A DNA stretch of 64,000 nucleotides, from positions 186,001-250,000 of the forward strand of contig SEMN01000581.1 of NCBI GenBank assembly GCA_005408345.1, in the 5' to 3' direction. Numbering within the stretch: the stretch's first letter is position 1; the number at the start of each line of letters is the position of its first letter. The notes beneath the pieces are model-generated. The model saw nothing but the letters and a program-made list of their open reading frames with translations. It had not been told where the DNA came from and did no database searches. Both the position numbers and the translations under genes were made by a program. The stretch comes from Macquaria australasica. Taxonomy: Eukaryota > Chordata > Actinopteri > Centrarchiformes > Percichthyidae. This document shows, in pieces, positions 12,150 through 23,064 of the stretch.

Positions 12150-13015
12150 TTTTGAAATATACAGTCTACCAAGCCTAAAACACAAAATGCCCTTTTGGTA
12201 TAACCCCATAGTCATAAAACATTGTAGAAATGCATTAAAAAACAAGGTAAACTAGAGCTTTTTATTTAACAAGAAAATAACCTTTCCTGAAATTTCATAC
12301 TCTAAAATCACAGCTTCAACATTATTAAGTCATATGTGCTTCTTTAACATGGGTGTACAACCAAAAAGTTAAGCCCAAGAATAATTCTGAAGGCATCAAG
12401 AGCTCAGAAGGCTGGAGTTTTCAAATTGGATTTATGACCGTAAAAACAGCATCTCAGCCACTGTGAATCCCAGAAACGTGTACTCAAATCTTCTTGAATT
12501 ATGGACGGCCATATGTCATATAGTGCCCCGTGTGATGGTGAGGAGCATTTGGTAAATGTTGAAACAGTCAGAGAGGGAAGAAGGGGAGGGAAGGATGACA
12601 GAAAAAGTAGAAAGATGCAGGTTTCTCTTGAGTTTTTGCTGTCTTTTCTTCTTCCCACACATCCTGTTTGTCTCTTTCAGGTCTGTCTCTCAACTCAGTC
12701 ATAAACCCATCAAAGATGTTTGGACCATTTGTTGCTACAAATTGTTCTCCAGCTTTATTTTGTGGAAAAGAGGGCTGTGTGTTGGATGATTCTTCCTAAA
12801 TGAATCCTAACAGCATTAGGGAGACTTTTGCTGGGAGCGCACTAAAACGACCCCTAGACAGTAGACATATTTTACTCAGCATTGTGGAAAACAAAACACT
12901 GAACCAGACATAATTCAGAAATAGCTTGCAGAAAGAGTGTGTAGAGATAACAGCAAGAGAAGGTTGGAGAGGTGGACAGAGTGTATAGCAATGAAGGTCG
13001 GTAGACCTTTTTCAC
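12150..13015. other. Non-coding stretch
   Basis: Short ORFs only; none has a recognisable domain or a matching ORF elsewhere in the window. Confidence 0.45.
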
Positions 13016-13016
13016 A

Positions 13017-13150
13017 GCAGACATTTTGGCATGTCATAGCAGGAAAAGCACAAGTATAACTGATAACATTCTGGTTATCCTGGTATTGTGCATGCTGACT
13101 CACTGTCACAGCTTACTGGGACACTTGATGGAACTGAGCCATCATTAACA
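13017..13150 (+). repeat. Short transposon-like repeat, copy 3 (Y inverted then X)
   Basis: It starts with the inverted terminal block (TGTCATAGCAGGAAAAGCAC) and continues into the internal block (GCATGCTGACTCACTG..., CACTTGATGGAACTGAGCCA). Together with the copy at 3508-3655 it defines the layout terminal-internal-terminal. Confidence 0.6.
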
Positions 13151-13578
13151 AAGTGAAAATGGTCTATAGCAGGTATAGAGAGAGTGTGAGCAGCAGATAT
13201 TGATGAGTCAAAGTGCTGTCAGCAGGTGCCGATCAGCTAATAGGGTGCACAACGCTTGTTATACATGAATTATTTGGTACAAGACTTCCTGCAATTTGGG
13301 AGCTCCTGGAAGAATGAGGAACGCCTGAGAGAAGCAATAGAAGACAGTAGAAGCTGTGGTAACGGAGCCCATAATCTTTGCAGTTCAACTCTTTTGATGT
13401 TTATGTCTAGCTTTTCATCAAAATGATTTTAAGCTTTCTCTCCAGCAGCTGACTCTGCTGCCTCCTGGAAAGGAGCTTCCATCTTTAAGGACCTGAGGTC
13501 AGAATGTACTTCAGTCAGGTCCTGTTAACATGGTCCATCCTGTAATATGTTGGGCCTCCGAATTTAAGGTACACTAGG

Positions 13579-13652
13579 TGGGTTTCCATCCATCTGCATT
13601 TATGCGCATTTTCAATTTCCGCATAAAAAAAAAAAAACAGGATGGAAACCCC
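13579..13652. repeat. Small inverted-repeat element (TGGGTTTCCATCC ends)
   Basis: TGGGTTTCCATCC at the left pairs with GGATGGAAACCCC at the right across about 50 bases that include CATTTATGCGCATTTTC and an A run. This fits a MITE-like terminal structure; autonomous source unknown. Confidence 0.55.
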
Positions 13653-13659
13653 AAAAATT

Positions 13660-16260
13660 AAAAAAAAAAATAAAGAAGCCAAAGGTGGCAGACACTCAGT
13701 TTTTGTTGTTTTTTTGCTGATTTTCTCAAAATTCTGTTAAAATTTGCGCTACATTTGGAACTTAGCTACTGTTAAATGTAAAATATACTTTTTAGGGCAT
13801 AGTTTAATTAAGTGCTTAGAATTGCAGCAATAAACACTCCTATGACATTAATCATCTATTAGGTCCAGTCTCAATCTGCAGCCAAGGGTAGTTTGAAAGC
13901 TGTGGGGAAAAGGACTGGCAGCCTGTTTTTTCCCTGCCATGATGCCATTGCAAATGCGTTAACATGTTTCATGTAGCATTTCCAGTGACATAATGTATCT
14001 TGACATGGGTTTAACCATGTGACCAATACCAAAGCTTCCAGGTGGAAGTTGCATTTTTGAATTTATGTCCCACACTAGCCAAGACAAAGACAGTAGTTAT
14101 TCAGATCATAAGTATATTGAACTAAAAGACGACTCTACTGATTTAGCATTGCACTCCTGTAACATTGTTGGACCCGCAGTAAAGTAAAAACCCACAAAAA
14201 GTCAATGCAGCAGAACCAGAGGAATCATGTTTTTATTCCATACATTTTTCTTCCTTGTCAAAACCTGGTGCCTATATTCCCCACAGTGCAAATCGACCGC
14301 CGACAGTTGACTTGGACATCCGGGTGTGTTATGCTAGTACAGTAGCCTCGAGCTGCTAGCCTCAAGCAGAGATGAGGAGCGGGCTACAGAGTTCTGGTAA
14401 GCTCACTTCTTTCTAACTCCACGCCCCCAGATTTATGTTCATATTCTTGTAGTCTTCAGCCCCAACCGACGCTGACTCAAGTGACATCACTTGAGGCAAT
14501 TTATCAGATCTCACGCATCTCCCTCTGGAGCCATAAGGAGCTTCATAGTACTCCCCAACACCTGTAAACAGACAGCTGTAGTGTATATACAGTGCAACTA
14601 TGCAAACAATAGTACACTAAAAAAGCTGAATCATCTCAAGAAAAAGTTTTTCAAATGTAGCCTCATTAAGCTGAAGTACTATAACCAATAAAATCCAGCA
14701 CATGTGGCCTCAGCAGAGAGATGACTAGACATCTGTCCTGTTGCGGGTAATGAAGGACTCAGCAGATTTGTCTTCTTGAATTTCCTGGAAAACTCAATTA
14801 GCTAAATGTGAATTTCACTAGTCATGCAGTACCTGGCGGGTATCTGTAGGAATATGCTTGTTTTTGACTCAGGCATGGCAAAGATCCCAAGGGTCTGGCA
14901 CTGGGACACTGAGCTCAAATGAATTGGCTCTAGACACTAGTTGGGACATAAAGATAGAGGAGAGCTTTTTGCCCTAGCCCCTCCCAAGGTTGTCCCCAGT
15001 AGATCATGTAGTTGCACCTCCAACGCAGACTGAAGGACATTATCTCATTATTTCAATTAGATTTTTTAGACTTCCCCTTTTTATTATTCTATTGTTTCTA
15101 CTGCCTTTGTGACTCTCATTGCTGCATCATTTCCATTTTCTCAGCATGACGCTCAAAACCTCACAAATCCCATGATCTTGAAATGTCATTGCTAAACCTA
15201 TCATTATCTCTTAAAGATAGAGCATTGGGAAGCACTTTTACCTTTCAGACTGTTCTAGTAGAGAGGGTCTACCATGCACTTCCTGTTAGTCCCTTCAACA
15301 CCACTAGTGTCTAGACTTTAGGGGGATCCCATCCTTACCCCCCTTATACCCTCACAGAACCACATTCTTTGAAGATGTCGTGTTTTAAGTGAGCCAACCT
15401 CTAAAGGTTTCCCTGTATCTCAACTTCATAGTGAACATTTTTATTCACCTCAACTTGATCTCTCTGTTTTGAAAAAAGTTATGTGAAGACAGAACTGACA
15501 GTTTACAACAAAAACAACTAAGACTGCAAAAAACAAAAAAACAAAAACACACATCCAAGGATAAATAGTACATGTGGGAGCCCCACACTCCAGCTGCCTT
15601 CTCCCAGCTCACTGGACTGCTGTTCTGCAGTAAAAGTGGCAAGAATTTCATATTTGTGGAGACACTATGCAATTAAAAGTGATGCTTGAAGAGGTAACAC
15701 TACCAAGTAATTCCTTAGAAACTTAACGTAAGCAACCTCTATAATGGTGTTCCTGAATATTACCTCTTTACAGTTAAACTTTTAAATCATCAGCTGAGAA
15801 ATGCTTGCAAAGCATTTTACTACTTCTTGCAGAATGTAGCAACTGATGCAGGTATAGGGGCTGTGAATGCATAAACAGGGAGAGTGCATCAGTACATAAA
15901 AACAAACCAACCATATCTGGGATAGTGCAGTTTGAATTAGCTGACTCAAGAAATGGATACCCATTACAATTAACCATATGCAATGAATGAACTTGGCAAG
16001 TGTGCATGGACTATCACTGTAAATTAGTGGGGGCTTTTGAACAGAAGTCACCTGGATTCTGCATTTCATGTACTGTATAGGGGTCAATTTAAAAAACAAA
16101 ACTGATCTTCTGTTACAAGAAACTAAAAACTCTAAATACTAAACTTTCAGCTTAAAAAATAGTTTTCCTAAAGGAATTGCCTGCACTAAAGCCTCAGAAT
16201 GAAAAAAAGGGGAGCATAATGTCCGTCCACTTCCAGTATCACTAAAAACCTGGCGTGACA
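13660..16260. other. Non-coding stretch
   Basis: No gene, RNA gene or clear repeat could be supported. ORFs are short, mostly AT-rich and unrelated to known domains. Confidence 0.45.
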
Positions 16261-16261
16261 G

Positions 16262-16482
16262 AGGGAAACGACTTAGAGTCTACTGGCATGCTAGCTTTGC
16301 ATCAGCATGCTAACATGCTCAAAATGGCAAAGTGAACTGATGTTTAGCAGATATAATGTTTACCATGTTCATCATCTTTGTTTAGAGCCTTAGCATGCTA
16401 GATTTTCAAACTAGCACTAATTAACACAATGTACAGGTGAGGCTGATGGGATTCATTTTGCAGGTATTTAGTCAAAGTATTG
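16262..16482 (+). repeat. Teleost interspersed repeat, left part (split by an LTR)
   Basis: This is a CATGCTAAC-rich repeat with the blocks GTTTACCATGTTCATCATCT and TTGCAGGTATTTAGTCAAAG. It stops in the middle at AAAGTATTG; its natural continuation (GGACAAAGTGAAATTTTAAC) begins at 17931, after the LTR. Confidence 0.7.
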
Positions 16483-16646
16483 TGTAACCCCTTTTTGTCC
16501 TATGAGATTACAATAGTAATAGATTACAGTTCAGTTTAGACCAGTTACCAGAATTCTAGGAGGTCACCCATGGAGCCCAGGATGGAACATCAATATTGAC
16601 CACACCCACATTTTTTAGTTCGCAAAAATATATTCTTGGTCATTCT

Positions 16647-16703
16647 TAAAAATTTCCCCGCTGTGGGACAATAAAGGCTTATCTTATCTTATCTTATCTT
16701 ATC
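16647..16703 (+). mobile_element. Severely truncated L2/Rex1-like LINE 3' end
   Basis: Only about 57 bases are kept: the terminal block ending in GGGACAATAAAGG and its TTATC repeats, identical to the end of the element at 6910-10520 over the shared block. It lies inside the candidate LTR, so it inserted later or was present in the LTR's master copy. Confidence 0.8.
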
Positions 16704-17364
16704 AATAACAAAATTATGACAACAAGCCATCAATATCATTCATTGAACAAGTAAAATGATAAAGTGCGCACGAAAATAAAAAAAGTGTCCTCCGTTGTTG
16801 TGTCTGTTGTGTTTTTTCCTTTATTATGAGCTCAGTTTTTTTCGTTGGGGCCCTTCAATCTGTGTGAGTTTCAATGTCCTACCACACCGCAGGTAAGGAA
16901 GGTAAGTTGTCCTTTATTCATCAGCTCTGGCTCGCCAACCGGTTCACTGGATCCTCTCCTCCAGCAGGTGTTCAGGAAGCCGCCTTGTGGCTATCTGCTG
17001 CTGGTCTCCTCATCTCTCTGAAGTCGACTACTGGTGTCAATGTCCGCTTCCAACATCAACTTCACCGAATCATATCCAACTAAAAAACCTGACCTATGGA
17101 ACAGGCCACATTCATTTGTTTCAATAAAATTAAATTATACAGGCCATAAACTCTCAGTTAAAATAGATAACATAAATATGACCTATATAGACTCAAATTA
17201 TCTTAAAAAAAAAAACATTAGTTCTCATCTCTTTTAATAGGTCTCACTTTACCAGTGTAACATAACTGAAAATTCTCCCAAATACCTTAAATTAGGCCTT
17301 TTACCATCAAATATTTGAAAAAGAATGATGAAATAAGCACTCAAGGTGAGTTTCCCCTTTTCTC

Positions 17365-17371
<7 letters not shown>

Positions 17372-17401
<30 letters not shown>
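17372..17401. repeat. CA microsatellite
   Basis: About 15 uninterrupted CA units inside the candidate LTR. Confidence 0.95.
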
Positions 17402-17403
<2 letters not shown>

Positions 17404-17927
17404 CAGCTTAGCATTTTTCTGCATTATCACACAATGCTAACCGTTAGCTCAATTGTTAGCTCAAGTCCACACAGATTCACACGTGGCGCCATATTAGTGA
17501 CTAGCAGCTAACATTAGCTTTGCGGCTAATGCCGCTTTTACTCGACTCCTTTTATCTCAAAACACATAATTAACTCACCGCCGAGCAGAAAACGACAACC
17601 AAAGACTCCGTGGTCTCAGCGAACGGCGAATTCCGACCGTCTTAAACTCTTTACCAACTTCTGGACAACTTTCGGACAGAGCAATCCCTCACACACGCAG
17701 TCAGACGGTGTGGTCTCTCCTCTCTCTCTAACTATCCACCTGAGGGCTGTGGGCAGCTGCAACCCGGTTGGCCCCTGTGATGTCACAACGCAATACTACT
17801 GGCCGATCCTCTGTCTGCTCAGGGAAGCACAGTTAACCCTATAAATACCAGCTATCAATCACACACATATAGACTGAATGACGGACTTCTTTTTATCCTC
17901 TCCACCGCTTATGAAGCCTGGGCTACA

Positions 17928-17975
17928 ATTGGACAAAGTGAAATTTTAACCTGATGATGGCGCTAGATGAATCTA
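17928..17975 (+). repeat. Teleost interspersed repeat, right part
   Basis: ATTGGACAAAGTGAAATTTT and CCTGATGATGGCGCTAGATG continue the repeat that breaks off at 16482. Confidence 0.65.
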
Positions 17976-17981
17976 ACAGTC

Positions 17982-18243
17982 CACCATCTGATAAACAGAT
18001 TTCCAGTACATTGCACTGCCTCGAGACCCTCCCTGAGCCAACACTGAGGTCTGATTGAAATGAAGGAAGAGGAATTCATCAATGTCCAGGCTTTCCATGC
18101 CTATGTAAAAAGCTTGGGAGGTGACCTGGGAAATTCTCCAGGAAAAGAGACAAAACTAGACTATTTAGAAGCACCCAGTGGATGCCCAACATAGTATGCA
18201 GTTTTCCATTCAGCTGGTGCTAGAAGTCTCACCGTGCTCTTTA
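17982..18243 (+). repeat. 262-bp segment duplicated at 26745-26997
   Basis: Blocks CACCATCTGATAA, ACATTGCACTGCCTC, ATTCTCCAGGAAAAG, ACTATTTAGAAGCACCC and CTAGAAGTCTCACCGTGCTC appear in the same order in both places. A 32-bp internal block (18045-18076) is present in exact reverse complement at 26814-26845. The copy in gene B adjoins an exon, so this may be a stray piece of a third copy of that gene family. Confidence 0.8.
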
Positions 18244-18539
18244 TAGGGAAAATTCGCCATCTGTCATGTGGATGTCTACTCAGTGTTGACGGTATATGTA
18301 GCCAACTGAAGCAATAACTCCTCAGAGAAAGCAGAGTTATCTTGCTGCAAAATCTGTTGTTCTTCCAGCACCACTGCCATCATAGTGACGTAGATGGAGG
18401 CATGGAAGAACTACAGGCTATTTCAGCTTGGATTTCGGATTTCTAGTCTTAGCCTGTGGGGAGCCAGGGGGCGTGCTGCTGCTCAAAAACAAAAGTTCTT
18501 CTCTTAGCTTGTAAACTAGCTACGTTTCCAACAGCGAAA

Positions 18540-18872
18540 ATGGCATCCCAAAATATGAGTGCAGAGGATGTTATGGACGAGGATACATTTACAGGGGTGT
18601 TTTGGCTGACTTGGATATTCAGCCGTATTTATTCTAACCAGAGTACACAGACAAAGAAATGCAGAGGAGAGACAGAGGCTGCGCTGCAGCTGCATTAGCC
18701 GTGCAAGAGGATATGGCCGGCGTGGACCATCCCGAACCTGAGCTGTTGGTGCCTTTGCTCAAATTGCCCCCAAACAGCAACTGAAACTGAATCATTCTGC
18801 TGCAATGTCAGCGTGGGCCATTTTTGTTGGATGCTGTCGCCAACACCAACCCCGGGAGCCCCTGTGTAAGTT
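18540..18872 (+). pseudogene. Decayed first exon with P2X7-tail-like Cys motif
   Basis: An ATG at 18540 opens an acidic N-terminal segment (SAEDVMDEDTFTGV). After frameshifts, an acidic stretch recalls DIQPYLF.PEYTDEE. Farther on, at about 18764-18802, one frame reads CPQTATETESFCCNVS, a Cys pattern like the cytoplasmic tail of P2X7 receptors and the many P2X7-tail-like genes of fish (MPT..ES.CC). Several frame changes break it. Whether it is the 5' exon of gene copy A or a separate relic is unknown. The assignment relies on short motifs only. Confidence 0.4.
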
Positions 18873-19431
18873 ACTATGCATAAAAGTTTTACTCACTTGG
18901 ACAGAGTTGTGCTGGAGACCTTCTTCATGATCACAAAGATAAACTGGAAAAGACAACCAAGACCAGCAGGGCCAAGAAGGCAGATGACAACTGAGTGAGT
19001 ATTTTTGGTATCTAACGCTATGTTTTGGTCAACAAAGTAATGGCTATAGGCTAGGCTAGGCTGGTCCCACAGGCTGGGGCGATGTTGGACTAATGTTGTA
19101 ATATAGAGGGAGAGTCAGGAGAAACAGTGTGAACGTTAAGCCTCTTTTGAAGCCAACTAAATAACGAGAGTAGTAGGTTGGATGCCGGTACCTGTTTTTC
19201 ATGTTGCAGTTTTGTGGAACTTTATACTGCAGCGCTTGCTCAGCGAGCGGTAGCTTTGTTGTTATACGGAAGCACGTTCGGCTCCTTGTCAGTATGTGTC
19301 TAATGTGACTATCTTTTCAACAGTAAACTTTGCTCATCAGTCCTCAGATGTCACTGCTGCCCTCCCCCATAAAGTGATGTCCTCAGATATTAAAGTGCCC
19401 TGTATGTTCCTCTGGTTCTCTCTCTCTCCAG

Positions 19432-19883
19432 CTGCTGCCCCGAGTCCTGGCGGGAAGTTCTCACTGTAGGTCAGCAGCAGTGGATCGGTCGGGTGCTGTT
19501 TACCAGGGACAGCAGGGGTAGGCCTCGGCTCAATAGTAAGCTGAATCTCTGGTGGTACCCCCCCCAATCCCGGCCGATCTTCAACCAGCCTCCCGCATCC
19601 CTCGACCCTTTCTTCACGTCGGCTGTTCTTGTGGATGCCGCACCGGATCTGGCGTCTGCAACTGACATGCCCCCAGCCTTTATGCACCGGGTCCATGATA
19701 AAGGTTGGGCTGTACAGGGCCATCCGGAGGGTCCTGGACATCGATGGCTGGTATCTCATGGTCATTGAGTACCTGGAGTGCCGTCGATGTAAGATGAAGG
19801 TCGGAGGGTGGTCGCAGGGCATCATAACGCAGCTGTCTCCCACCTACAGCTGCCAGTTTCCAGCTGTACTTATGTACAAATAA
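19432..19883 (+). pseudogene. Copy A exon with Cys4 zinc ribbon
   Basis: After an acceptor (TCTCTCTCCAG, ending 19431) one frame reads ESWREVLTVGQQQWIGRVLF and NLWWYPPQSRPIFNQPPAS. A one-base shift near 19615 leads to LFLWMPHRIWRLQLTCPQPL, CTGSMIKVGLYRAIRRVLDI, and then YLECRRCKMKVGGWSQGI. The pairs CPQPLC and CRRC would bind one zinc. The block ends at a TAA before an AC/TA microsatellite. Confidence 0.65.
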
Positions 19884-19892
19884 GAGAAATAC

Positions 19893-20015
19893 ACACACAC
19901 ACACTATATATATATATATATCGGACCGATATATGTATGTATATATATATCTATATATATCTATATCTATACGTGTGTGTGTGTGTGTATATATACACAT
20001 ATACACACGCACATG
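19893..20015. repeat. AC/TA/GT microsatellite with self-complementary arms
   Basis: An AC run, a TA run around CGGACCG, then mixed TA/TC units and a GT run: AC and GT ends can pair. It sits where copy B has its two putative catalytic exons. Confidence 0.9.
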
Positions 20016-20181
20016 CTATTTGATACATTTATGTGAGACTGAGACTAATACTGATAATGACAGTAGAATCGTAATACCAGTAATTATCTCATATGCACAC
20101 TAAATCGATGAAAAATAAACCACATTATGTTTCTTTTATCACAGTAGTGGGGACAGCTCGTGGTAGCTGTACCCCATCTTC

Positions 20182-20979
20182 ATGAGGCAGCTGTCTCATT
20201 GCATCTTTGAGGTGGACCCCGGAGATGCCCGCCATGTCATTGAGGCTAAGCGGTCCCAGCTGGAGGGGAAGCACGGGATGGTCGGCCTAACTGATGCCAA
20301 GGCGATCCGGAGGATCTGCTGGGAGGAGTGGAGGCTCCACTGTCGCCGGCGGACACGTGGGGCCAAAGAGTCAGCAATCCTCATCCAGGAGCTCCTCAGC
20401 ACCTTCGGCGGTGCAGCAGGACGCAACAACCTGGACATCCCATTGCTCAACGCTGTTCGCATCCAGGACATATGGAGTATGCAGAGGCGCCACCTCAGCT
20501 GCATCCAGGACCCACTGGGCATGCAGCAGCTGTACACCCAGACCTGGTGACAAAGGGCGGAGTCAGCCTGCCAATTTATCGCTGCGCGAGGGGCTCCACA
20601 TCTTTGCAGTCCTTCCACCTCCACCTCAACCGGTTCATCCCAGGTACATGCATGTTTCTCACAGCTTGTCATAAAATATATTCCGTATTCACATTTCATG
20701 CAAACGTAAATTCATTTTTGATGCAAAACCTGCTTCTTCAGGGACACAAGCCAGTGCTAAGCACTTCCAGGCGTTCCTGGTCGATGGACTGGTGAGGTGG
20801 AATGAGGACCGCGCAGCAGCAGCAGCTGCACCGCCACCGGATGCAGCTGTGGGACAGGTGGAGCCTCTGCACTCCTACAGTGGCCACCTCAAGCACGTCC
20901 TTAACCAGAAAAGCCAAAGGGTGCTTGGCCTTCAGATGGTTAAGGACTTTACCAAGCCTGCTGAGTACACAGGGGTGTG
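20182..20979 (+). pseudogene. Copy A middle exons (CRRRTRG block)
   Basis: The first part encodes CIFEVDPGDARHVIEAKRSQ, then CRRRTRGAKESAILIQELLS and HLSCIQDPLGMQQLYT, parallel to copy B's CIYEWDQDDICHLKEAKRSE, CRRRTRGVEETRSLIQGLLS and HLTCIQDPPGVEVNT. After a shift near 20548 the frame gives GGVSLPIYRCARGSTSLQSF and HLHLNRFIPG up to a donor at 20644. The next exon (from 20742) encodes HFQAFLVDGLVRWNEDRA, an Ala/Pro run and VKDFTKPAEYTG, and ends before a stop at 20978. Confidence 0.6.
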
Positions 20980-21082
20980 ATGTGAAAACTTTGTGATGCG
21001 TGTTCACTTTATTAATCAACACCATAGCTATGAGAAACAGGAGCATTTACCAAACCTTTGCTTTCCGTTTTTGCTGTGACAG

Positions 21083-22574
21083 GGGAGCTCATCGGGGTGG
21101 ACTACCTGTACCAGCAAACAGGCAGAGTGCTTGAGGATGTCAGCGTGGACCCTGACACTCCGGACGAGACTGCTGCCATCGAATCGCTCGAGGAGGTGGA
21201 CGAGGGTATCGTGGAGGATGTTGAGGACCCCACCATCTTCGAGCCCGATACCCCCTTCACCAGCACAGCGACAGCAGCCTGGTCAGGTGATCCAGCTGAT
21301 GCACCCAGGTCTGAGCCATCCGGTCCGGCCGCCCCTGACCAAGATGCCCCTCCCGAGGCTACTATCATTTTGCAGAACAGAAATGTAAATGTTTCACAGC
21401 GCTCTGTTGCTCACAGCAGCACTTCTCTCCTCCTTCCTCTTCTCCTCTTTCTTTCTTGTGTTTCTTCTCAGGGGGAGATCCAGGGTCCCAATGGCCAGCC
21501 AGGATACAGGCATGTTCTGAAGCTGGCCAAAGCCCTGGTGGAAGCAAGGAGCCTTCTGGGGCTTTCTGACAGGAGGATAGACAGACAAACGAAACGAGTC
21601 GTCTACCCTCCCAGATACCGGGAGAGGCAGCCGAAGGGGCGGTTCAAGGCAGCGAAGGGGAAGAACACCTCCTGTCCTGGAAGGAGAGTCTCCAACGGTA
21701 AATATTAATAACTACAACTAGTAAATATCTGCTGTACATTAACCCACGCTGTCCTCTCTGTGACTCTTTCAGCTGTCTTCTTGGACTGAACTCGGGCCCT
21801 GCAACTTGGCCCAGCGCCCGTTGCCTGGTGGAGGCCATCTGCAGCCAGCTCTGCTAAATCCACCCCGTGGCCACGCGGTCCGAAGGGACCACCAGGACTC
21901 GGTGGTCCATCATCCTAACGGACTACGTGGCCATCAGAGAGGCAGTGCTGGCCAGCCTGAGGTTGATGGTTCAGACCGAAATCCAGCTCTTTGAGCTGAA
22001 CCAGCGGACCCTGTCCCAGTGGTAAGAGTTTAACATGAAGCTGTGCTGTACTGTGATTTATCTTTCGATGAAAGCTGAAGAGCCTAAAAACAGCCTGTGT
22101 TTGTCTTCCAGGTTCCATTGGCGCCAGACAGGAGGGCGAGGGGCTGTGCTGCTGCAGGGAACCGGCATCGTCCCTGCTCCAGCATTTGCCGACCAGACCC
22201 TCCCTCCACCAAAGGGCTGTCCTCTGTACAGGTGGGACAAGGACAGCCCTTTGACTAAAACGTACCTGGTCCTCCTCCTCCTCCTCCAGCACCGCTCCTG
22301 GGTCTCTCCATCGCTCCTGTCCCTGCTGGTGGGCCTCCTCCTCTTACTGCACCACAGCACGTGCCCAGATCAACAGCCTACAGGAAGAGGAAGGCGGCCG
22401 AGGCTGCTGCTGCGGGGCAGGGACCGCTGCCCGGGGAGCAAAGCCTGCTGGCCGATGACACAGTACATCTGCAGCAAGTGCGGCCAACCCAAAAGGCTTG
22501 GCACTGGCCACACTCACAACGTGACCAAGGGGGAGACTAAGGGACATTTTTTCTGGGTTTTTTTTTTTTTGTAA
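21083..22574 (+). pseudogene. Copy A C-terminal exons
   Basis: GELIGVDYLYQQTGRVLEDV is followed by an acidic, low-complexity linker. After an acceptor at 21470-21471 comes GPNGQPGYRHVLKLAKALVE and VVYPPRYRERQPKGRFKAA. The exon 21773-22021 reads CLVEAICSQLC, a stop, and then WSIILTDYVAIREAVLASLR and QLFELNQRTLSQW. The last exon (22112-22574) ends with YICSKCGQPKRLGTGHTH, a C-x2-C...H pattern suggesting a second zinc site, and a TAA. The order and motifs match recalled full-length family members. Confidence 0.6.
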
Positions 22575-22587
22575 GTTGATAGTCCAG

Positions 22588-22760
22588 TATTCCCTCTCTG
22601 TTAGCTCTGTTTTTGGTCTCCACCAGTTCGTGAGGGAAATATCTGGCTCTTTAGTGGACTCCACTATGTTCAATATGTTCACTATGTTCAATATGTTCAC
22701 ACTATGTTCTTTAACTGTGTCTGTCTGCTGTTTGCTGCTGGTAGCAGACCTATGTAGACA
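22588..22760 (+). repeat. Interspersed repeat fragment (second copy of the 61-140 family)
   Basis: It shares GAGGGAAATATCTGGCTCTT and CAGTATTC with 61-140. A short direct repeat of CTATGTTCAATATGTTCA lies at about 22665-22700. It separates copy A from the tRNA-Ser-like remnant. Confidence 0.6.
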
Positions 22761-22850
22761 TCCTGGAAGGTGACCTGGATCTGACTTTTACTGTCCGCTG
22801 CAACAGACGAGGTGGCCGTACCTTGCAGCGATTAGCCTGCTAACTCAAAT
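22749..22850 (+). pseudogene. Degenerate tRNA-Ser-like remnant with shared upstream block
   Basis: The 46 bases at 22749-22794 match 27184-27229 at 44 positions (GGTGACCTGGATCTGACTTT). Both are followed by GACGAGGTGGC, the 5' end of tRNA-Ser. Here the tRNA part soon diverges (GCGATTAGCCTGCTAACTC is a garbled anticodon arm), so it is a more decayed copy of the unit at 27184-27329. Confidence 0.5.
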
Positions 22851-22924
22851 CCTAATAAGTCCTAACCAATTCCTTACAAATCCTAACAATGGAACGCAAG
22901 TCCTAAAGTACCGGTTTACCACAG

Positions 22925-23064
22925 GTAAAAAGCCGGGGGCCAGGAAATGGAAGACTATCATGCAGCGGATAGACGCCTGCCCACTGACTCCTCTATACAA
23001 CCACCAAGTCCGTGAATATGACATCTTCGGGGAAAAAATCCTCTGCAAATGTGGATATCATCAG
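22925..23064 (+). pseudogene. Copy B exon with Cys pair
   Basis: Bounded by TTTACCACAG and GTAAGT, this 140-bp exon encodes KKPGARKWKTIMQRIDACPL, then NHQVREYDIFGEKILCKCGY. Open throughout, with strong splice sites. No counterpart was seen in copy A. Confidence 0.55.

Larger units (their letters stand above)
16483..17927 (+). mobile_element. Candidate solo LTR, 1445 bp
   Basis: The interval starts TGTAACCC and ends GGGCTACA, an imperfect short inverted repeat with TG...CA ends. It is flanked on both sides by ATTG (16479-16482 and 17928-17931), and removing it rejoins an older repeat exactly. Inside are a TATA-like CTATAAATA at 17839-17847, a CA microsatellite at 17372-17401 and a nested LINE tail at 16647-16703. 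No gag, pol or env coding sequence is present, so this would be a recombined single LTR. A 4-bp duplication is commoner in retrovirus-like elements than in Gypsy or Copia (5 bp). Orientation is inferred from the TATA-like box. Confidence 0.6.
19432..22574 (+). pseudogene. Gene copy A: decayed zinc-ribbon/DDE-like family member
   Basis: This is a multi-exon remnant whose segments match, in order, an uncharacterised multicopy protein family seen in fish gene sets (I recall the zinc-ribbon part as a DUF6729-type domain, unverified). Exons: 19432-19883 (zinc ribbon), about 20182-20643, 20742-about 20979, about 21083-21360, 21472-21698, 21773-22021 and 22112-22574. Splice sites agree in phase at 20643/20742 and 22021/22112. 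Defects: a frameshift near 19615, a TAA after the ribbon, loss of the exons that hold the putative catalytic Asp residues in copy B, a frameshift near 20548 and a TAA at about 21855. Its paralogue, copy B, follows head to tail. Confidence 0.65.

Noticed and set aside
19337..19843. 168-codon minus-strand ORF
   Set aside because: It is antisense to the zinc-ribbon exon of copy A, whose plus-strand reading has clear family motifs.
20196..20699. 167-codon minus-strand ORF
   Set aside because: It is antisense to the CRRRTRG exon of copy A; its composition follows from the coding strand.
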